From positions 1-9,500 of the forward strand of contig JAUWCF010000021.1 in assembly GCA_030609445.1 (NCBI GenBank): a stretch of 9,500 nucleotides of DNA, written 5' to 3'. This DNA comes from Thermoplasmatota archaeon (GTDB lineage Archaea; Thermoplasmatota; E2; DHVEG-1). Every line of letters begins with the position of its first letter. Within the stretch, counting starts at the first letter, position 1. The notes beneath the pieces were generated by a model. The model ran no database searches. It saw only the letters and a list, made by a program, of their open reading frames with translations, and was not told the origin of the DNA. A program made the translations under genes and the position numbers. Below are positions 1 to 7,186 of this stretch, piece by piece.

Positions 1-2468
1 AGTTTTGTGGAAAAAACAGTATCAAATCCGCCTTTATTGAGATAAAACGGTATGATTTCAGATTCCGACATATCTGGGAAAAAACATCCCTCCTGACCAT
101 AATGCTTTTTGTTTACTCCTTGATCAATTGGGTTCATTGAGCTGGTTTCCCCGGGGATTAATTGATCAGCGCATTGGTACTTTGTTCCATAGTATTTACT
201 TGCCCTCTCGTTGAACCGATATTTATGTGTTACAAACGAACACATTACAGGATACAGAGCCTTTTCTTCTTCAGATTCTTTTTGTATTGTTAATGTGTTT
301 AAGATCGGCTTTCTCAGCAGTCCTCGCACACCTTTTCTTTCACTTACACTACCGTTAACAAGTGTTACCCCGTTGTCGGATCCTACGGCAGGATTGACAA
401 AAATCAATCCTGGGTAAAATACAGATCTACTTATCCAATATGCTGTATCAGTTGGAGTGCCACAGATACGTCCTGATTTTGCTTCACCTACAAAGACTCG
501 ATCCCATGGAATCCCAATGTCATATTGATCAGCGACGGTAATTATGGTCTCTCTTCCGATTTGATCAAAATCATGTTCTTTGAGAAAATCATATACTTTT
601 CTTCCTGTAAGTACCATATCTGCTACAGGGGGTATATTCTCATATCGTTCTGCAGCATGATTTCTCCAGAACTCAGTATGCCATACAACCGCTGAGGATA
701 GCTTTGGATGCATGTCAACTAATAGTACTGGGCAGCCGTGATGGGCAGCAAGATATGCAGCAGGTCCTATGAATAATCCCGCCTCTGTTTCGTCTCCTGG
801 TTTTAGTTCTTTGAGATACCAAGAGGTCCATGGATCAATTGTGGAAAATACAACATCGTTTCTCTCTGTAATTGAACGAATATATTCATATATTTGTGGT
901 AATTCTTTGAAATGTTCTGATATTTTAAAGTTAATCTTGAGATCATCTTTTACCTTTGAGGAAACTGTGTTGCCTATATCGACAATATAGATTTCTTTTA
1001 CACCCAGTTGCAACAATGTTTGTTCTATATTTGTTGGAAGTTTGTCATGTGAGACATATAGAAGCGGGGCATTTATGGTGCTTGCAAGGACTGCTCCTTC
1101 TGTTGCAGATGAAAGCGCGTTTCCTTCATCTTCTGAAAAATGTTGTTCCCATTGATATTCAACTTCAAAATCAACAGAGCCTGATATGTCATCTAAGCCA
1201 AATATTGATACCGAATAGTTTTCGTTAGGTGGGCATTCGCCTAGTCTACTTATCTGCATTTCTTGTGATTTTGTTTTACTTTCATTGATTGCACTAAATA
1301 TTACTTCTCCAGATGGTCCGATAAGTGAAAAGCCAAGGCATACTGTTGGATCATTCCATGTCAATTTTAACGTTGCATCTCTGCATCCAAATGGCGGAGT
1401 GTCTTTAAAAGGCATCTCTATCCCGGGATACATTGTAACGTCAACATGATATGTAACCGAGCGGCCTAATGCTTTTAATAAAGATCCTTGTATTGAAAAT
1501 AGTCCTCCAAGAACGTTTTTTCTGGGCGCATCACTTTCTGTTGGGAAATCTGTTATTCCTACTCTCCAGGAGCCTGAGTTATAGACATGACTGAACGTAT
1601 ATTCATGACCTATTGGAGCATAAACATTCCATTGAGCAACTGCTGCAGTTTGCATCCACTCTCCGCCTTCTTTACAGAATAACTGTAGATCTGGATCACC
1701 TGTAGGAATCATTACGCTTCCTCCGAGAATTATGCCATCCCACCATGCTTCTGCTTTGATGTATTTGTATTTGTCATCTATGGTAAACTCATGATACACA
1801 GGGTTTAAGGAGTTTGTCTGTTTGAGATCAAAGACAGGTAGTTCATTTACAGTTCCTTTTGAAAGGGTTCCTTTCATTGTATTTGAAAATGTTTTCTGGG
1901 GTTTTTCAAAATCTTCTTCTATAACTGCGACGATTGCATTATCCGAATATGACCAGTCATGAAGAGCTATTTGACTGGATAGTTCATAAGGTGTTTCTCC
2001 TTCAATTATGATGTAGTTTGATGCATACCAATCTTTTAGTTTTTCTTTTTCTACGTTGATTCCTACTATTTGGTCGAGACGATGTCCGCAAAATGATATC
2101 CAGTCTTGCATGAAGTAGTCAATTCCAACCTTTGCATCGAGTGTTTTTTCTTTTTCTTCATCGATTTTTATTTTGTCTTGATAAAAAAGCAGAGGACTGG
2201 AAACTAGTTGTTCGCCACTATTAAAAACCGTTGTTGGAACAGATGCAAGAAATGCATAGTCATCAAGATAGCTGTTTTCGTCGTAGTTGACAAATGTTGC
2301 TTTTTTTACAGGGATCACAGGTTTATAGGAGACGCCTTTTGAAAAGCCTTCTATATTAAGGGTTTCTATATCTGTACTGCCAGCAGGGACAATGATAACG
2401 TTTGCAAGCATGAAGAGAACAAGAATGAAGACAGAAACGGTATTGAATCTAGCTGAAATTTTATTCAT
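1..2468 (-). CDS. Large exported surface protein, C-terminus cut by window edge
   Basis: Reading the minus strand from ATG at 2468 gives 822 uninterrupted codons that run off base 1, so this is the N-terminal part of a bigger protein. Residues 1-30 form a signal peptide or anchor: basic start (MNKISARFN), hydrophobic core about 11-27, then a possible cleavage site near PAGST. Residues about 250-345 (IPTGDPDLQLF, then GSWRVGITDFP) and about 362-437 (LTWNDPTVCLGFSLIGPSG) look like beta-sandwich modules of the pre-peptidase C-terminal type. Residues about 455-508 (EGAVLAS..NAPLLYVSHDKLP..QLGVKEIYIVD) strongly resemble one cell-wall-binding repeat 2 unit. A second, looser copy may lie at about 563-590 (GLFIGPAAYLAAHHGCPVLLVD). 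Residues about 655-690 (SGRICGTPTDTAYWI) faintly recall the C25 gingipain fold, but no catalytic residues can be assigned. I do not recognise the whole protein. An SD-like GGGAG at 2478-2482 supports the start. The reading frame and export are clear; the domain names are inference. Confidence 0.85.
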   Translation of the reverse strand, partial: MNKISARFNTVSVFILVLFMLANVIIVPAGSTDIETLNIEGFSKGVSYKPVIPVKKATFVNYDENSYLDDYAFLASVPTTVFNSGEQLVSSPLLFYQDKIKIDEEKEKTLDAKVGIDYFMQDWISFCGHRLDQIVGINVEKEKLKDWYASNYIIIEGETPYELSSQIALHDWSYSDNAIVAVIEEDFEKPQKTFSNTMKGTLSKGTVNELPVFDLKQTNSLNPVYHEFTIDDKYKYIKAEAWWDGIILGGSVMIPTGDPDLQLFCKEGGEWMQTAAVAQWNVYAPIGHEYTFSHVYNSGSWRVGITDFPTESDAPRKNVLGGLFSIQGSLLKALGRSVTYHVDVTMYPGIEMPFKDTPPFGCRDATLKLTWNDPTVCLGFSLIGPSGEVIFSAINESKTKSQEMQISRLGECPPNENYSVSIFGLDDISGSVDFEVEYQWEQHFSEDEGNALSSATEGAVLASTINAPLLYVSHDKLPTNIEQTLLQLGVKEIYIVDIGNTVSSKVKDDLKINFKISEHFKELPQIYEYIRSITERNDVVFSTIDPWTSWYLKELKPGDETEAGLFIGPAAYLAAHHGCPVLLVDMHPKLSSAVVWHTEFWRNHAAERYENIPPVADMVLTGRKVYDFLKEHDFDQIGRETIITVADQYDIGIPWDRVFVGEAKSGRICGTPTDTAYWISRSVFYPGLIFVNPAVGSDNGVTLVNGSVSERKGVRGLLRKPILNTLTIQKESEEEKALYPVMCSFVTHKYRFNERASKYYGTKYQCADQLIPGETSSMNPIDQGVNKKHYGQEGCFFPDMSESEIIPFYLNKGGFDTVFSTK

Positions 2469-2477
2469 AATGTATTA

Positions 2478-2482
2478 CTCCC
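2478..2482 (-). promoter_or_regulatory. Ribosome binding site of the surface protein
   Basis: GGGAG on the minus strand lies 9 bases before the ATG at 2468. It supports this start over the internal Met20, which sits inside the signal-peptide core. Confidence 0.55.
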
Positions 2483-2514
2483 ATGTTTATTTAACACTAT
2501 AATAATATTTACTA

Positions 2515-2530
2515 ATTATAAATAGCTTTT
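2515..2530 (-). promoter_or_regulatory. Archaeal TATA/BRE-like promoter of the surface protein
   Basis: On the minus strand, TTTATAAT (2515-2522) follows a purine-rich AAAAGC (2525-2530) that could serve as the BRE. A start about 26 bases downstream falls near 2492, giving a leader of about 25 bases that contains the SD. The whole gap 2469-2647 is very AT-rich, so the choice of box is an inference. Confidence 0.45.
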
Positions 2531-2567
2531 TATTTATTGTTTTAATCTAAAAGTTACTAATCAGAGT

Positions 2568-2579
2568 AAAAATAAAAAG
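2568..2579 (-). terminator. T-rich tract downstream of the zinc-binding protein gene
   Basis: The minus strand reads CTTTTTATTTTT about 70 bases after the stop at 2648 and just before the promoter of the next minus-strand gene. Archaeal transcription often ends at such T tracts without a hairpin. No stem is visible, so this is tentative. Confidence 0.3.
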
Positions 2580-2647
2580 CACACCATACCTTTCATAAAT
2601 AATATTAGAACTTACATGTTTGGGCGAAGACAACGTAAGAAAGTTTC

Positions 2648-2890
2648 TTATGCCTTTGTCCTTGAAAGCATTAGTTTATCTTTGTTTTGCTCATGTATCA
2701 GCCAGAGACCAATAGGCATACCTGTTCCAGGTATTTTCATGATGCTTTGTGACCACTCCGTCATATCATGTTCTGATGTGCTATCGCAGCAGTCCACACA
2801 TACAAAGATGTTATCTTCAAATACAAGCCCTGATTGATGATCATTCAGATCAATTTCAGTTTTACAAACTCCACAAACTCTTATAACCAT
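2648..2890 (-). CDS. Small two-CxxC zinc-binding protein, conserved-hypothetical type
   Basis: This 80-residue protein has C6xxC9 and C31xxC34 (with an extra C35), which is the spacing of a zinc ribbon or rubredoxin-like knuckle pair. It is followed by an acidic linker and a C-terminal segment GMPIGLWLIHEQNKDK that looks constrained enough to be a family signature. There is no signal peptide or membrane segment, so it should be cytoplasmic. It could be a stand-alone metal-binding adaptor or a redox/regulatory protein; no function can be assigned from the sequence. The start has an SD-like AAGGT about 10 bases upstream and a strong TATA box about 60 bases upstream. It is divergent from the plus-strand cluster at 3216. 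The Cys pattern and the promoter argue that it is real, and the overlapping plus-strand frame 2616-2837 is its shadow. Confidence 0.8.
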   Translation of the reverse strand: MVIRVCGVCKTEIDLNDHQSGLVFEDNIFVCVDCCDSTSEHDMTEWSQSIMKIPGTGMPIGLWLIHEQNKDKLMLSRTKA

Positions 2891-2944
2891 ATGTCACTAC
2901 CTTCAAATCACGTCTCTCCAAAATTATAATATATTAAACGTGTT

Positions 2945-2954
2945 TTTATATAAA
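2945..2954. promoter_or_regulatory. Palindromic TATA box in the divergent gap
   Basis: TTTATATAAA reads the same on both strands. On the minus strand it sits about 60 bases before the ATG of the 80-residue zinc-binding protein, giving a leader of about 33 bases. On the plus strand it would place a start near 2977, just ahead of the GC-rich structured patch. Whether both directions are used cannot be told from sequence. Confidence 0.5.
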
Positions 2955-2977
2955 ACTCTTTTGGGAAAGAAAAAAAG

Positions 2978-3090
2978 GAGAGGAGGATGGGATGAATTCT
3001 GAAAGATAATATTGGCAGAAATGCCAGACCGGCCGGGTGCTGGCATGTCCCCCGTATCTCACGTCGAGTTAATCTTGTAAAGTCGTTTTT
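2978..3090 (+). ncRNA. Candidate structured RNA or leader in the divergent gap
   Basis: The 325-base gap 2891-3215 has no credible gene but holds an island much richer in G+C than its surroundings, about 3014-3066. ATGCCAG (3021-3027) pairs perfectly with CTGGCAT (3040-3046). The stem continues inward with ACC (3028-3030) against GGT (3036-3038), one bulged G (3039) and a GGCCG loop, making 10 base pairs. The TATA box at 2945-2954 would start a plus-strand RNA near 2977, and a T5 run lies at 3086-3090. A second, longer-range pairing is possible: TCCCC (3048-3052) plus TCTCAC (3057-3062) with GTGAGA (3102-3107) plus GGGGA (3109-3113). This would make it the leader of the 3216 cluster rather than a free RNA. 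It matches no RNA family I can name: no RNase P, SRP, tRNA or clear C/D-box features. Boundaries are guesses. Confidence 0.3.
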
Positions 3091-3092
3091 GG

Positions 3093-3101
3093 TATATATA
3101 T
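3093..3101 (+). promoter_or_regulatory. Possible TATA box of the MazG-like/ExoIII/M32 cluster
   Basis: TATATATAT would place a start near 3123 and a leader of about 93 bases before the ATG at 3216. An alternative is the weaker AT-rich CTAAAAATTAAAT at 3162-3174, which would give a leader of about 22 bases still containing the SD. The sequence does not decide between them. Confidence 0.35.
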
Positions 3102-3204
3102 GTGAGAAGGGGATGAGTGAAAGTATTCATTTCGCCTAAACAGTGTTGCATTTTCTACATACTAAAAATTAAATGAGAAATAACAATAACGGTTAGTGAA
3201 AACA

Positions 3205-3210
3205 GAGGGA
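3205..3210 (+). promoter_or_regulatory. Ribosome binding site of the 99-residue protein
   Basis: GAGGGA lies 5 bases before the ATG at 3216 and supports that start. Confidence 0.5.
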
Positions 3211-3215
3211 AAGAA

Positions 3216-3515
3216 ATGTTGACATTACATAATGAGTTTAAAGAGAAATTACAGCAGATAACAGAACTATCAAGTAGAGTCAACAGCGACGATAAACAAA
3301 AGATACTTGACATGATGAAAGAACACGTAGAGGAGATACAAGACCTCTACAGCAGAAATAATGATCATTGGGCTATTGAAACAGCGGACCTTATTGTTCT
3401 TTGTTATGAGTTGCTTATTATGGAGGAAAAAGACATTGATGACGTCTTCACTAGATGTCTTCCTCGATTTGATAAAAAATTAACAAAACTTGCTGCAGAG
3501 GGACAAAACATATGA
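3216..3515 (+). CDS. Small all-helical protein with MazG-like NTP pyrophosphohydrolase pattern
   Basis: This 99-residue, highly charged protein is predicted to be almost wholly helical. It contains E36-H-V-E39, then 15 residues, then E55-T-A-D58. That fits the ExxE(12-28)ExxD metal-binding pattern of MazG and related all-alpha NTP pyrophosphohydrolases (also HisE). The following stretch [11 protein letters not shown] plus [10 protein letters not shown] also resembles the helix after ExxD and the 'D.EEV...L' helix of that superfamily. If correct, it would hydrolyse a nucleoside triphosphate, perhaps a non-canonical or damaged one, to the monophosphate and pyrophosphate. The stop overlaps the exonuclease III start by 4 bases (ATGA), so the two are translationally coupled; a nucleotide-pool cleaner beside an AP endonuclease makes sense. 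Motif seen; family and role inferred. It could also be an unrelated helical protein. Confidence 0.8.
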   Translation: MLTLHNEFKEKLQQITELSSRVNSDDKQKILDMMKEHVEEIQDLYSRNNDHWAIETADLIVLCYELLIMEEKDIDDVFTRCLPRFDKKLTKLAAEGQNI

Positions 3516-4282
3516 GACTTATCTCATGGAATGTTAATGGAATTAGAGCAGCGGATAGAAAAGGACTTTTTCAGTGGTTTCAAACGGAATCACCAGACGT
3601 TCTTTGCCTTCAAGAAATAAAGGCACTCCCTGAACAATTTCCACCCCACCTACGAAATACACCCGGTTATCACATCTACATAAATTCTGCAGAAAGAAAA
3701 GGCTATAGCGGTGTTGCAACATTTACCAAGAAACAACCAATAAATGTCAAGAAAGGATTTGGTATAGAAAAATTTGATAGAGAAGGAAGGGTTCTCATCA
3801 CTGAGTTTTCATCATTTGTATTGTTTAACATCTATTTTCCTAATGGTAAAAAGGATGATGAACGACTCGAATACAAACTTGATTTTTATGACACCTTTCT
3901 ATCTTATGCAGATAACTTAAAAGCTGAAGGAAAAAACATTGTTGTCTGCGGGGATTTTAACACAGCTCATAAAGAGATTGATCTCACCCATCCGAAGGCA
4001 AATGAAAAACGTTCAGGATTTTTACCTATTGAGCGCATGTGGATAGATACATTTGTTGACCATGGCTATGTTGACACTTTTAGATTTTTTAACAAAGAGC
4101 CAGATCAGTATAGTTGGTGGGATATGAAATCTAGAGCAAGAGAACGAAATGTCGGTTGGAGAATTGATTACTTTTTTGTAAACAAAGAATTTCTGCCACG
4201 TCTCAAAAAAGCATTTATCCTGCAGGACGTTATGGGTTCCGATCATTGCCCCGTGGGAATTGAAATTTATGAGGAAGAGTAA
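3512..4282 (+). CDS. xth: Exodeoxyribonuclease III / AP endonuclease
   Basis: This 256-residue protein is a full-length member of the exonuclease III branch of the endonuclease/exonuclease/phosphatase fold. It should cut DNA 5' of abasic sites and trim 3' blocking groups in base excision repair, in the cytoplasm and with Mg2+. The expected motifs occur in order: SWNVNGIR at the N-terminus (N7), LCLQEIKA with metal ligand E35, GYSGVATF (65-71), Y108 in NIYFP, GDFNTAH with D148 and N150, [22 protein letters not shown] with D219, and GSDHCPVGI with the catalytic pair D244-H245. The [14 protein letters not shown] stretch is typical of the Bacillus ExoA-like subgroup. The start overlaps the upstream stop by 4 bases and has GAGGGA at 3498-3503 as SD. 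All catalytic residues are present, so it should be active. Confidence 0.96.
   Translation: MRLISWNVNGIRAADRKGLFQWFQTESPDVLCLQEIKALPEQFPPHLRNTPGYHIYINSAERKGYSGVATFTKKQPINVKKGFGIEKFDREGRVLITEFSSFVLFNIYFPNGKKDDERLEYKLDFYDTFLSYADNLKAEGKNIVVCGDFNTAHKEIDLTHPKANEKRSGFLPIERMWIDTFVDHGYVDTFRFFNKEPDQYSWWDMKSRARERNVGWRIDYFFVNKEFLPRLKKAFILQDVMGSDHCPVGIEIYEEE
4271..4274 (+). promoter_or_regulatory. Ribosome binding site of the M32 peptidase inside xth
   Basis: GAGG lies within the last codons of the endonuclease gene, 8 bases before the ATG at 4283. The peptidase starts immediately after the TAA stop, so no independent promoter is likely. Confidence 0.5.
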
Positions 4283-5791
4283 ATGAAAGAATCAATTGAT
4301 TATATCTATAAAGAGCAGAAAGAACTGTCAACATTTTCAGGTATTGGAGCGCTTCTTGGTTGGGATCAAATGACATATATGCCTCAAAAAGGAGGTATCG
4401 AACGTTCCGAACAAATATCGCTTATCTCCCGTCTTGCTCATGAAAAATTCACAGCAGATGAGCTATATAATCATGTTAAAAAACTCAATGAAATTGATGC
4501 TTTAAAAAAACTTGAACAAAAAGATAAAGCAGTTGCCTTAAGACTCATGAAAGATATTGAGAAATCCAGAAAGGTTCCATCTGAATTTGTAGAAAGAATG
4601 TCTAAAACAACAACCATTGCGTATATGGTTTGGCAGGATGCACGGGAGAAAAATGAGTTCTCGCTGTTTGCTCCGCATCTAGAAAAAATTGTGGAACTGG
4701 AAAAAGAATATTGTACATATATCAATCTTCCAGGGCATGCATACAATAATCTTCTTGATGATTATGAAGAGGGAATGACAGTCGACAGACTTGTAAAAGA
4801 ATTTAGTTTTTTAAAATCAGAACTTAAAGCAATTTTAGAAAAAATAACTTCGAGTGATATCTATCAAAAACAACAATTATTTGATGGGAAATTTAGTGAA
4901 GAAAAACAGAGAAAAATATGTGATTTTATAATTGAAAAACTACATCTTCCTAAAAATAGAGCGCGTCTTGATGTATCTACCCATCCATTTACAACATCTA
5001 TGGGGAATGATGATGTTCGAATTACGACTAACTATGAACGGGAAAATCCGCTTTTTTCGTTTTTTTCCACAGTGCATGAGGCAGGCCATGCATTATATGA
5101 ACTTGGTCTTCCGAGAGATGAATATAAAGACACAGTGATTTCTGATTCTCCGTCTCTCGGACTTCATGAATCGCAATCTCGTTTTTGGGAGAATATGATT
5201 GCAAGAGACAAGCATTTCTGGAAATTTCTTTATCCTGAGTTTCAAAATATTGCAAAAGACGAGTTATCAGGCATTGATCTTGACACTTGGTATTACTATA
5301 TCAATCAAGTAGAACCGTCTTTCATAAGAGTTGAAGCAGATGAGCTTACATATTGTTTACATGTAATCCTGCGTTTTGAGATTGAAGTAGCATTGATGGA
5401 GGGAAAAATATCTGTTTCAGAACTTCCGCAGGTTTGGAATGAAAAAATGCATGATCTGCTTGGGATTACTCCTAAAAATGATAAAGAAGGTGTTTTGCAG
5501 GATATGCATTGGAGTGGTGGTAGTTTTGGGTATTTTCCAACCTATGTAATTGGAACGGTTTATTCATCTCAACTATTCAAGCAACTGATAAATGAAAATA
5601 CGAATCTTTATACTGAAATTGAACAAGGAAACTTCAATAACATTTTAAACTGGCTGATAGAAAACATTCACAGATACGGACGGCTTTTGACTGCAGATGA
5701 AATAATTAAAAAGACATGTGGTGAAGGATTAAATTCCAAAGTATTTATTGATTATCTAAAAGATAAATATTATGCTCTTTATGAAGTATGA
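4283..5791 (+). CDS. Metallocarboxypeptidase, family M32 (Taq type)
   Basis: This 502-residue protein has the usual length of M32 zinc carboxypeptidases, which remove C-terminal amino acids from peptides in the cytoplasm. All family blocks are visible: HPF (234-236), DVRIT (244-248), the zinc site HEAGH (265-269), HESQ (295-298) supplying the third ligand E296, IRVEAD (348-353) and GVLQDMHW (403-410). The N-terminal third is the helical domain that covers the active-site groove; GWDQMTYMP (26-34) is typical of it. There is no signal peptide. It begins directly after the exonuclease III stop and so is the third gene of the cluster. Its place beside repair genes may only reflect shared transcription. 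The physiological role is probably peptide recycling. The call is secure. Confidence 0.97.
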   Translation: MKESIDYIYKEQKELSTFSGIGALLGWDQMTYMPQKGGIERSEQISLISRLAHEKFTADELYNHVKKLNEIDALKKLEQKDKAVALRLMKDIEKSRKVPSEFVERMSKTTTIAYMVWQDAREKNEFSLFAPHLEKIVELEKEYCTYINLPGHAYNNLLDDYEEGMTVDRLVKEFSFLKSELKAILEKITSSDIYQKQQLFDGKFSEEKQRKICDFIIEKLHLPKNRARLDVSTHPFTTSMGNDDVRITTNYERENPLFSFFSTVHEAGHALYELGLPRDEYKDTVISDSPSLGLHESQSRFWENMIARDKHFWKFLYPEFQNIAKDELSGIDLDTWYYYINQVEPSFIRVEADELTYCLHVILRFEIEVALMEGKISVSELPQVWNEKMHDLLGITPKNDKEGVLQDMHWSGGSFGYFPTYVIGTVYSSQLFKQLINENTNLYTEIEQGNFNNILNWLIENIHRYGRLLTADEIIKKTCGEGLNSKVFIDYLKDKYYALYEV

Positions 5792-5794
5792 TCT

Positions 5795-5808
5795 CTATTG
5801 TCTTTTTT
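5795..5808 (+). terminator. T-tract terminator between convergent genes
   Basis: A run of six T (5803-5808) follows the M32 stop within 12 bases and overlaps the stop codon of the opposing ApgM gene. It fits a simple archaeal T-tract terminator. No hairpin is seen. Confidence 0.4.
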
Positions 5809-7012
5809 ATGCTCCAAATTTTTCTAAACGTTTAGCATTTGCAAGAGCAAGAGGCATCAAATCTATTGCTGGGAGACGGTTGCCAAGCCCTCCGGTAATA
5901 CAGGCACGTTCACCAAAACAATCTACCTTATCAGCTCGACATAACTTAGACCATATTAGTACTGGTACTGGATGCCAACTATGTGCTTTCATAAGTGATG
6001 GCGTTGAGTGATCGCCGGTTACAATTACTACATCAGGATTCAAATTGAGAAGTCTTGGTATTTCTCTATCGGTCTCTTCAATTACCGATACTTTTCTATC
6101 AAAATCACCATCTTCTCCAGCACTATCTGTTTTTTTGACATGTAAATAAAAGAAATCATAATCATTCCAGTGGTTTTCCAATGTGGTAAATTCATCTTTT
6201 ATTGTACTACCGGTTTCTAATATGTCCATTCCAATTAGTTTGGATACGCCTCGATACATTGGATATCCAGCTATTGCTGCACTTTTAAAACCAAATGCCT
6301 CCTGCATCGATGGCCAATTTGGTTTTTTTGAAAAACCACGTAACAATATCATGTTTGCTGGATGCTGATCTGCTAAAACATTATGTACTTGATCTAAGAA
6401 TTGGCTAACAAGTTCTGCGGTATGAGTGCCATCTGATGATAATGCTTGTGGTTGCAGCGGTTTTTTACCAATTTCTTGAGGATCTGTATCAATGATGTAT
6501 CCAGAAAGATTTTCACCTCGCAATACAATAAGGCATCTGTGTTCTTTTACGGTCTCAACAAAAACTTCCACACCCGGTAATTTAATATCTCGTAGAATCT
6601 CACATAGTTCTTTGTTTTTCTCTGTTGAGATGCGTCCTGCTCTTCTATCTAGAACGTTACCGTTTTCATCAATGGTACAAAAATTTCCTCGAGCTGCAAC
6701 ATCACCTGGTTGTAGGTCAAAGCCTATCCCAAGCGCTGCAAGTACGCCTCGCCCTACCTTATATTTTACTGGGTCATAACCAAATACTCCAAGATGCCCA
6801 GGGCCACTTCCAGGTGTGATTCCAGGGCCTACAGGTTGTTGCAAACCACATATGCCTTTTTTTGCTAGTGAATCTAAATTTGGTGCGTTAGCAGCCTCAA
6901 GCTCTGTAAGACTATCCGATTCTCTAGGAAGTCCACCCAGTCCATCTATGACCAATAAAACTATCTTTGTTTCCGCAGGCTTTACTAATGTTTTAATAAA
7001 ATCTAAATCCAT
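5807..7012 (-). CDS. apgM: 2,3-bisphosphoglycerate-independent phosphoglycerate mutase, archaeal type
   Basis: This enzyme interconverts 3- and 2-phosphoglycerate in glycolysis and gluconeogenesis without 2,3-bisphosphoglycerate. It belongs to the alkaline-phosphatase superfamily and uses two metal ions. With the start at 7012 it has 401 residues, normal for ApgM. Visible sites are VIDGLGG with metal ligand D23, TPGSGPGHLGVFGYDP with the probable phosphorylated serine S69, GRGVLAALG (88-95), HVKKTDSAGEDGD (291-303) with D296 and D300, TGDHSTPS with D334-H335, and SWHPVPVLI with H347. An ATG 11 codons upstream (7045) is in frame. I prefer 7012 because GGAGAG (7026-7031) precedes it and the TATA box at 7049-7056 would start the RNA downstream of 7045. 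The gene converges on the M32 peptidase and diverges from the ABC exporter. Confidence 0.95.
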   Translation of the reverse strand: MDLDFIKTLVKPAETKIVLLVIDGLGGLPRESDSLTELEAANAPNLDSLAKKGICGLQQPVGPGITPGSGPGHLGVFGYDPVKYKVGRGVLAALGIGFDLQPGDVAARGNFCTIDENGNVLDRRAGRISTEKNKELCEILRDIKLPGVEVFVETVKEHRCLIVLRGENLSGYIIDTDPQEIGKKPLQPQALSSDGTHTAELVSQFLDQVHNVLADQHPANMILLRGFSKKPNWPSMQEAFGFKSAAIAGYPMYRGVSKLIGMDILETGSTIKDEFTTLENHWNDYDFFYLHVKKTDSAGEDGDFDRKVSVIEETDREIPRLLNLNPDVVIVTGDHSTPSLMKAHSWHPVPVLIWSKLCRADKVDCFGERACITGGLGNRLPAIDLMPLALANAKRLEKFGA

Positions 7013-7025
7013 ATTAAACTCACTT

Positions 7026-7031
7026 CTCTCC
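7026..7031 (-). promoter_or_regulatory. Ribosome binding site supporting the shorter ApgM start
   Basis: GGAGAG on the minus strand is 13 bases before the ATG at 7012, somewhat long but usable. The alternative ATG at 7045 has only A/T-rich sequence before it and no SD. Confidence 0.4.
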
Positions 7032-7048
7032 TTAAACCTCACCATTTT

Positions 7049-7056
7049 ATTTTATA
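7049..7056 (-). promoter_or_regulatory. TATA box of apgM
   Basis: TATAAAAT on the minus strand, centred about 40 bases before the ATG at 7012, would start transcription near 7027. That is close to or within the SD, so the leader would be very short. An RNA starting there would exclude the ATG at 7045. Confidence 0.4.
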
Positions 7057-7150
7057 GGTTAAGCTATAATTCCAGCAATTTATCTTTCTTAATAAAGGTT
7101 ATGTATACGAGAATATGAAATTATGAACCTGGTAAGGCTTAAACACTATC

Positions 7151-7160
7151 TTTTTATATA
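7151..7160 (+). promoter_or_regulatory. TATA box of the ABC exporter, pointing to a leaderless mRNA
   Basis: TTTTTATATA ends 26 bases before the ATG at 7187, so transcription should begin at or within a few bases of that codon. No SD is present between them. Confidence 0.5.
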
Positions 7161-7186
7161 CGCTTCATCATTAAAAAAGATTGCAT

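Noticed and set aside
211..1228. Several plus-strand open frames of 68-90 codons
   Set aside because: They lie inside the continuous 822-codon minus-strand frame, lack SD sequences and encode low-quality Ser/Leu-rich peptides typical of antisense shadows.
3021..3080. A 19-codon open frame starting MPDRPGAGM in the divergent gap
   Set aside because: It has no SD or promoter of its own and its start codon lies in one arm of the hairpin, so chance in a GC-rich structured patch is the simpler explanation.
2989..3116. C/D-box guide RNA, from two GGGATGA boxes and a nearby CTGA
   Set aside because: The boxes miss the consensus by one base. The CTGA is only 3 bases after the first box, leaving no room for a guide, and no matching D box precedes an end.
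6183..7118. Plus-strand open frames across apgM
   Set aside because: They are antisense to a gene with a complete set of catalytic motifs and have no initiation signals.
7096..7130. Weak inverted repeat AGGTT...AACCT as an operator between apgM and the ABC genes
   Set aside because: Only 5 bases pair over a 25-base spacer in AT-rich sequence, which is expected by chance.
7181..7186. TTG at 7181 as the start of the ABC ATPase
   Set aside because: It adds only two residues, has no SD, and the ATG at 7187 sits at the expected distance from the TATA box.
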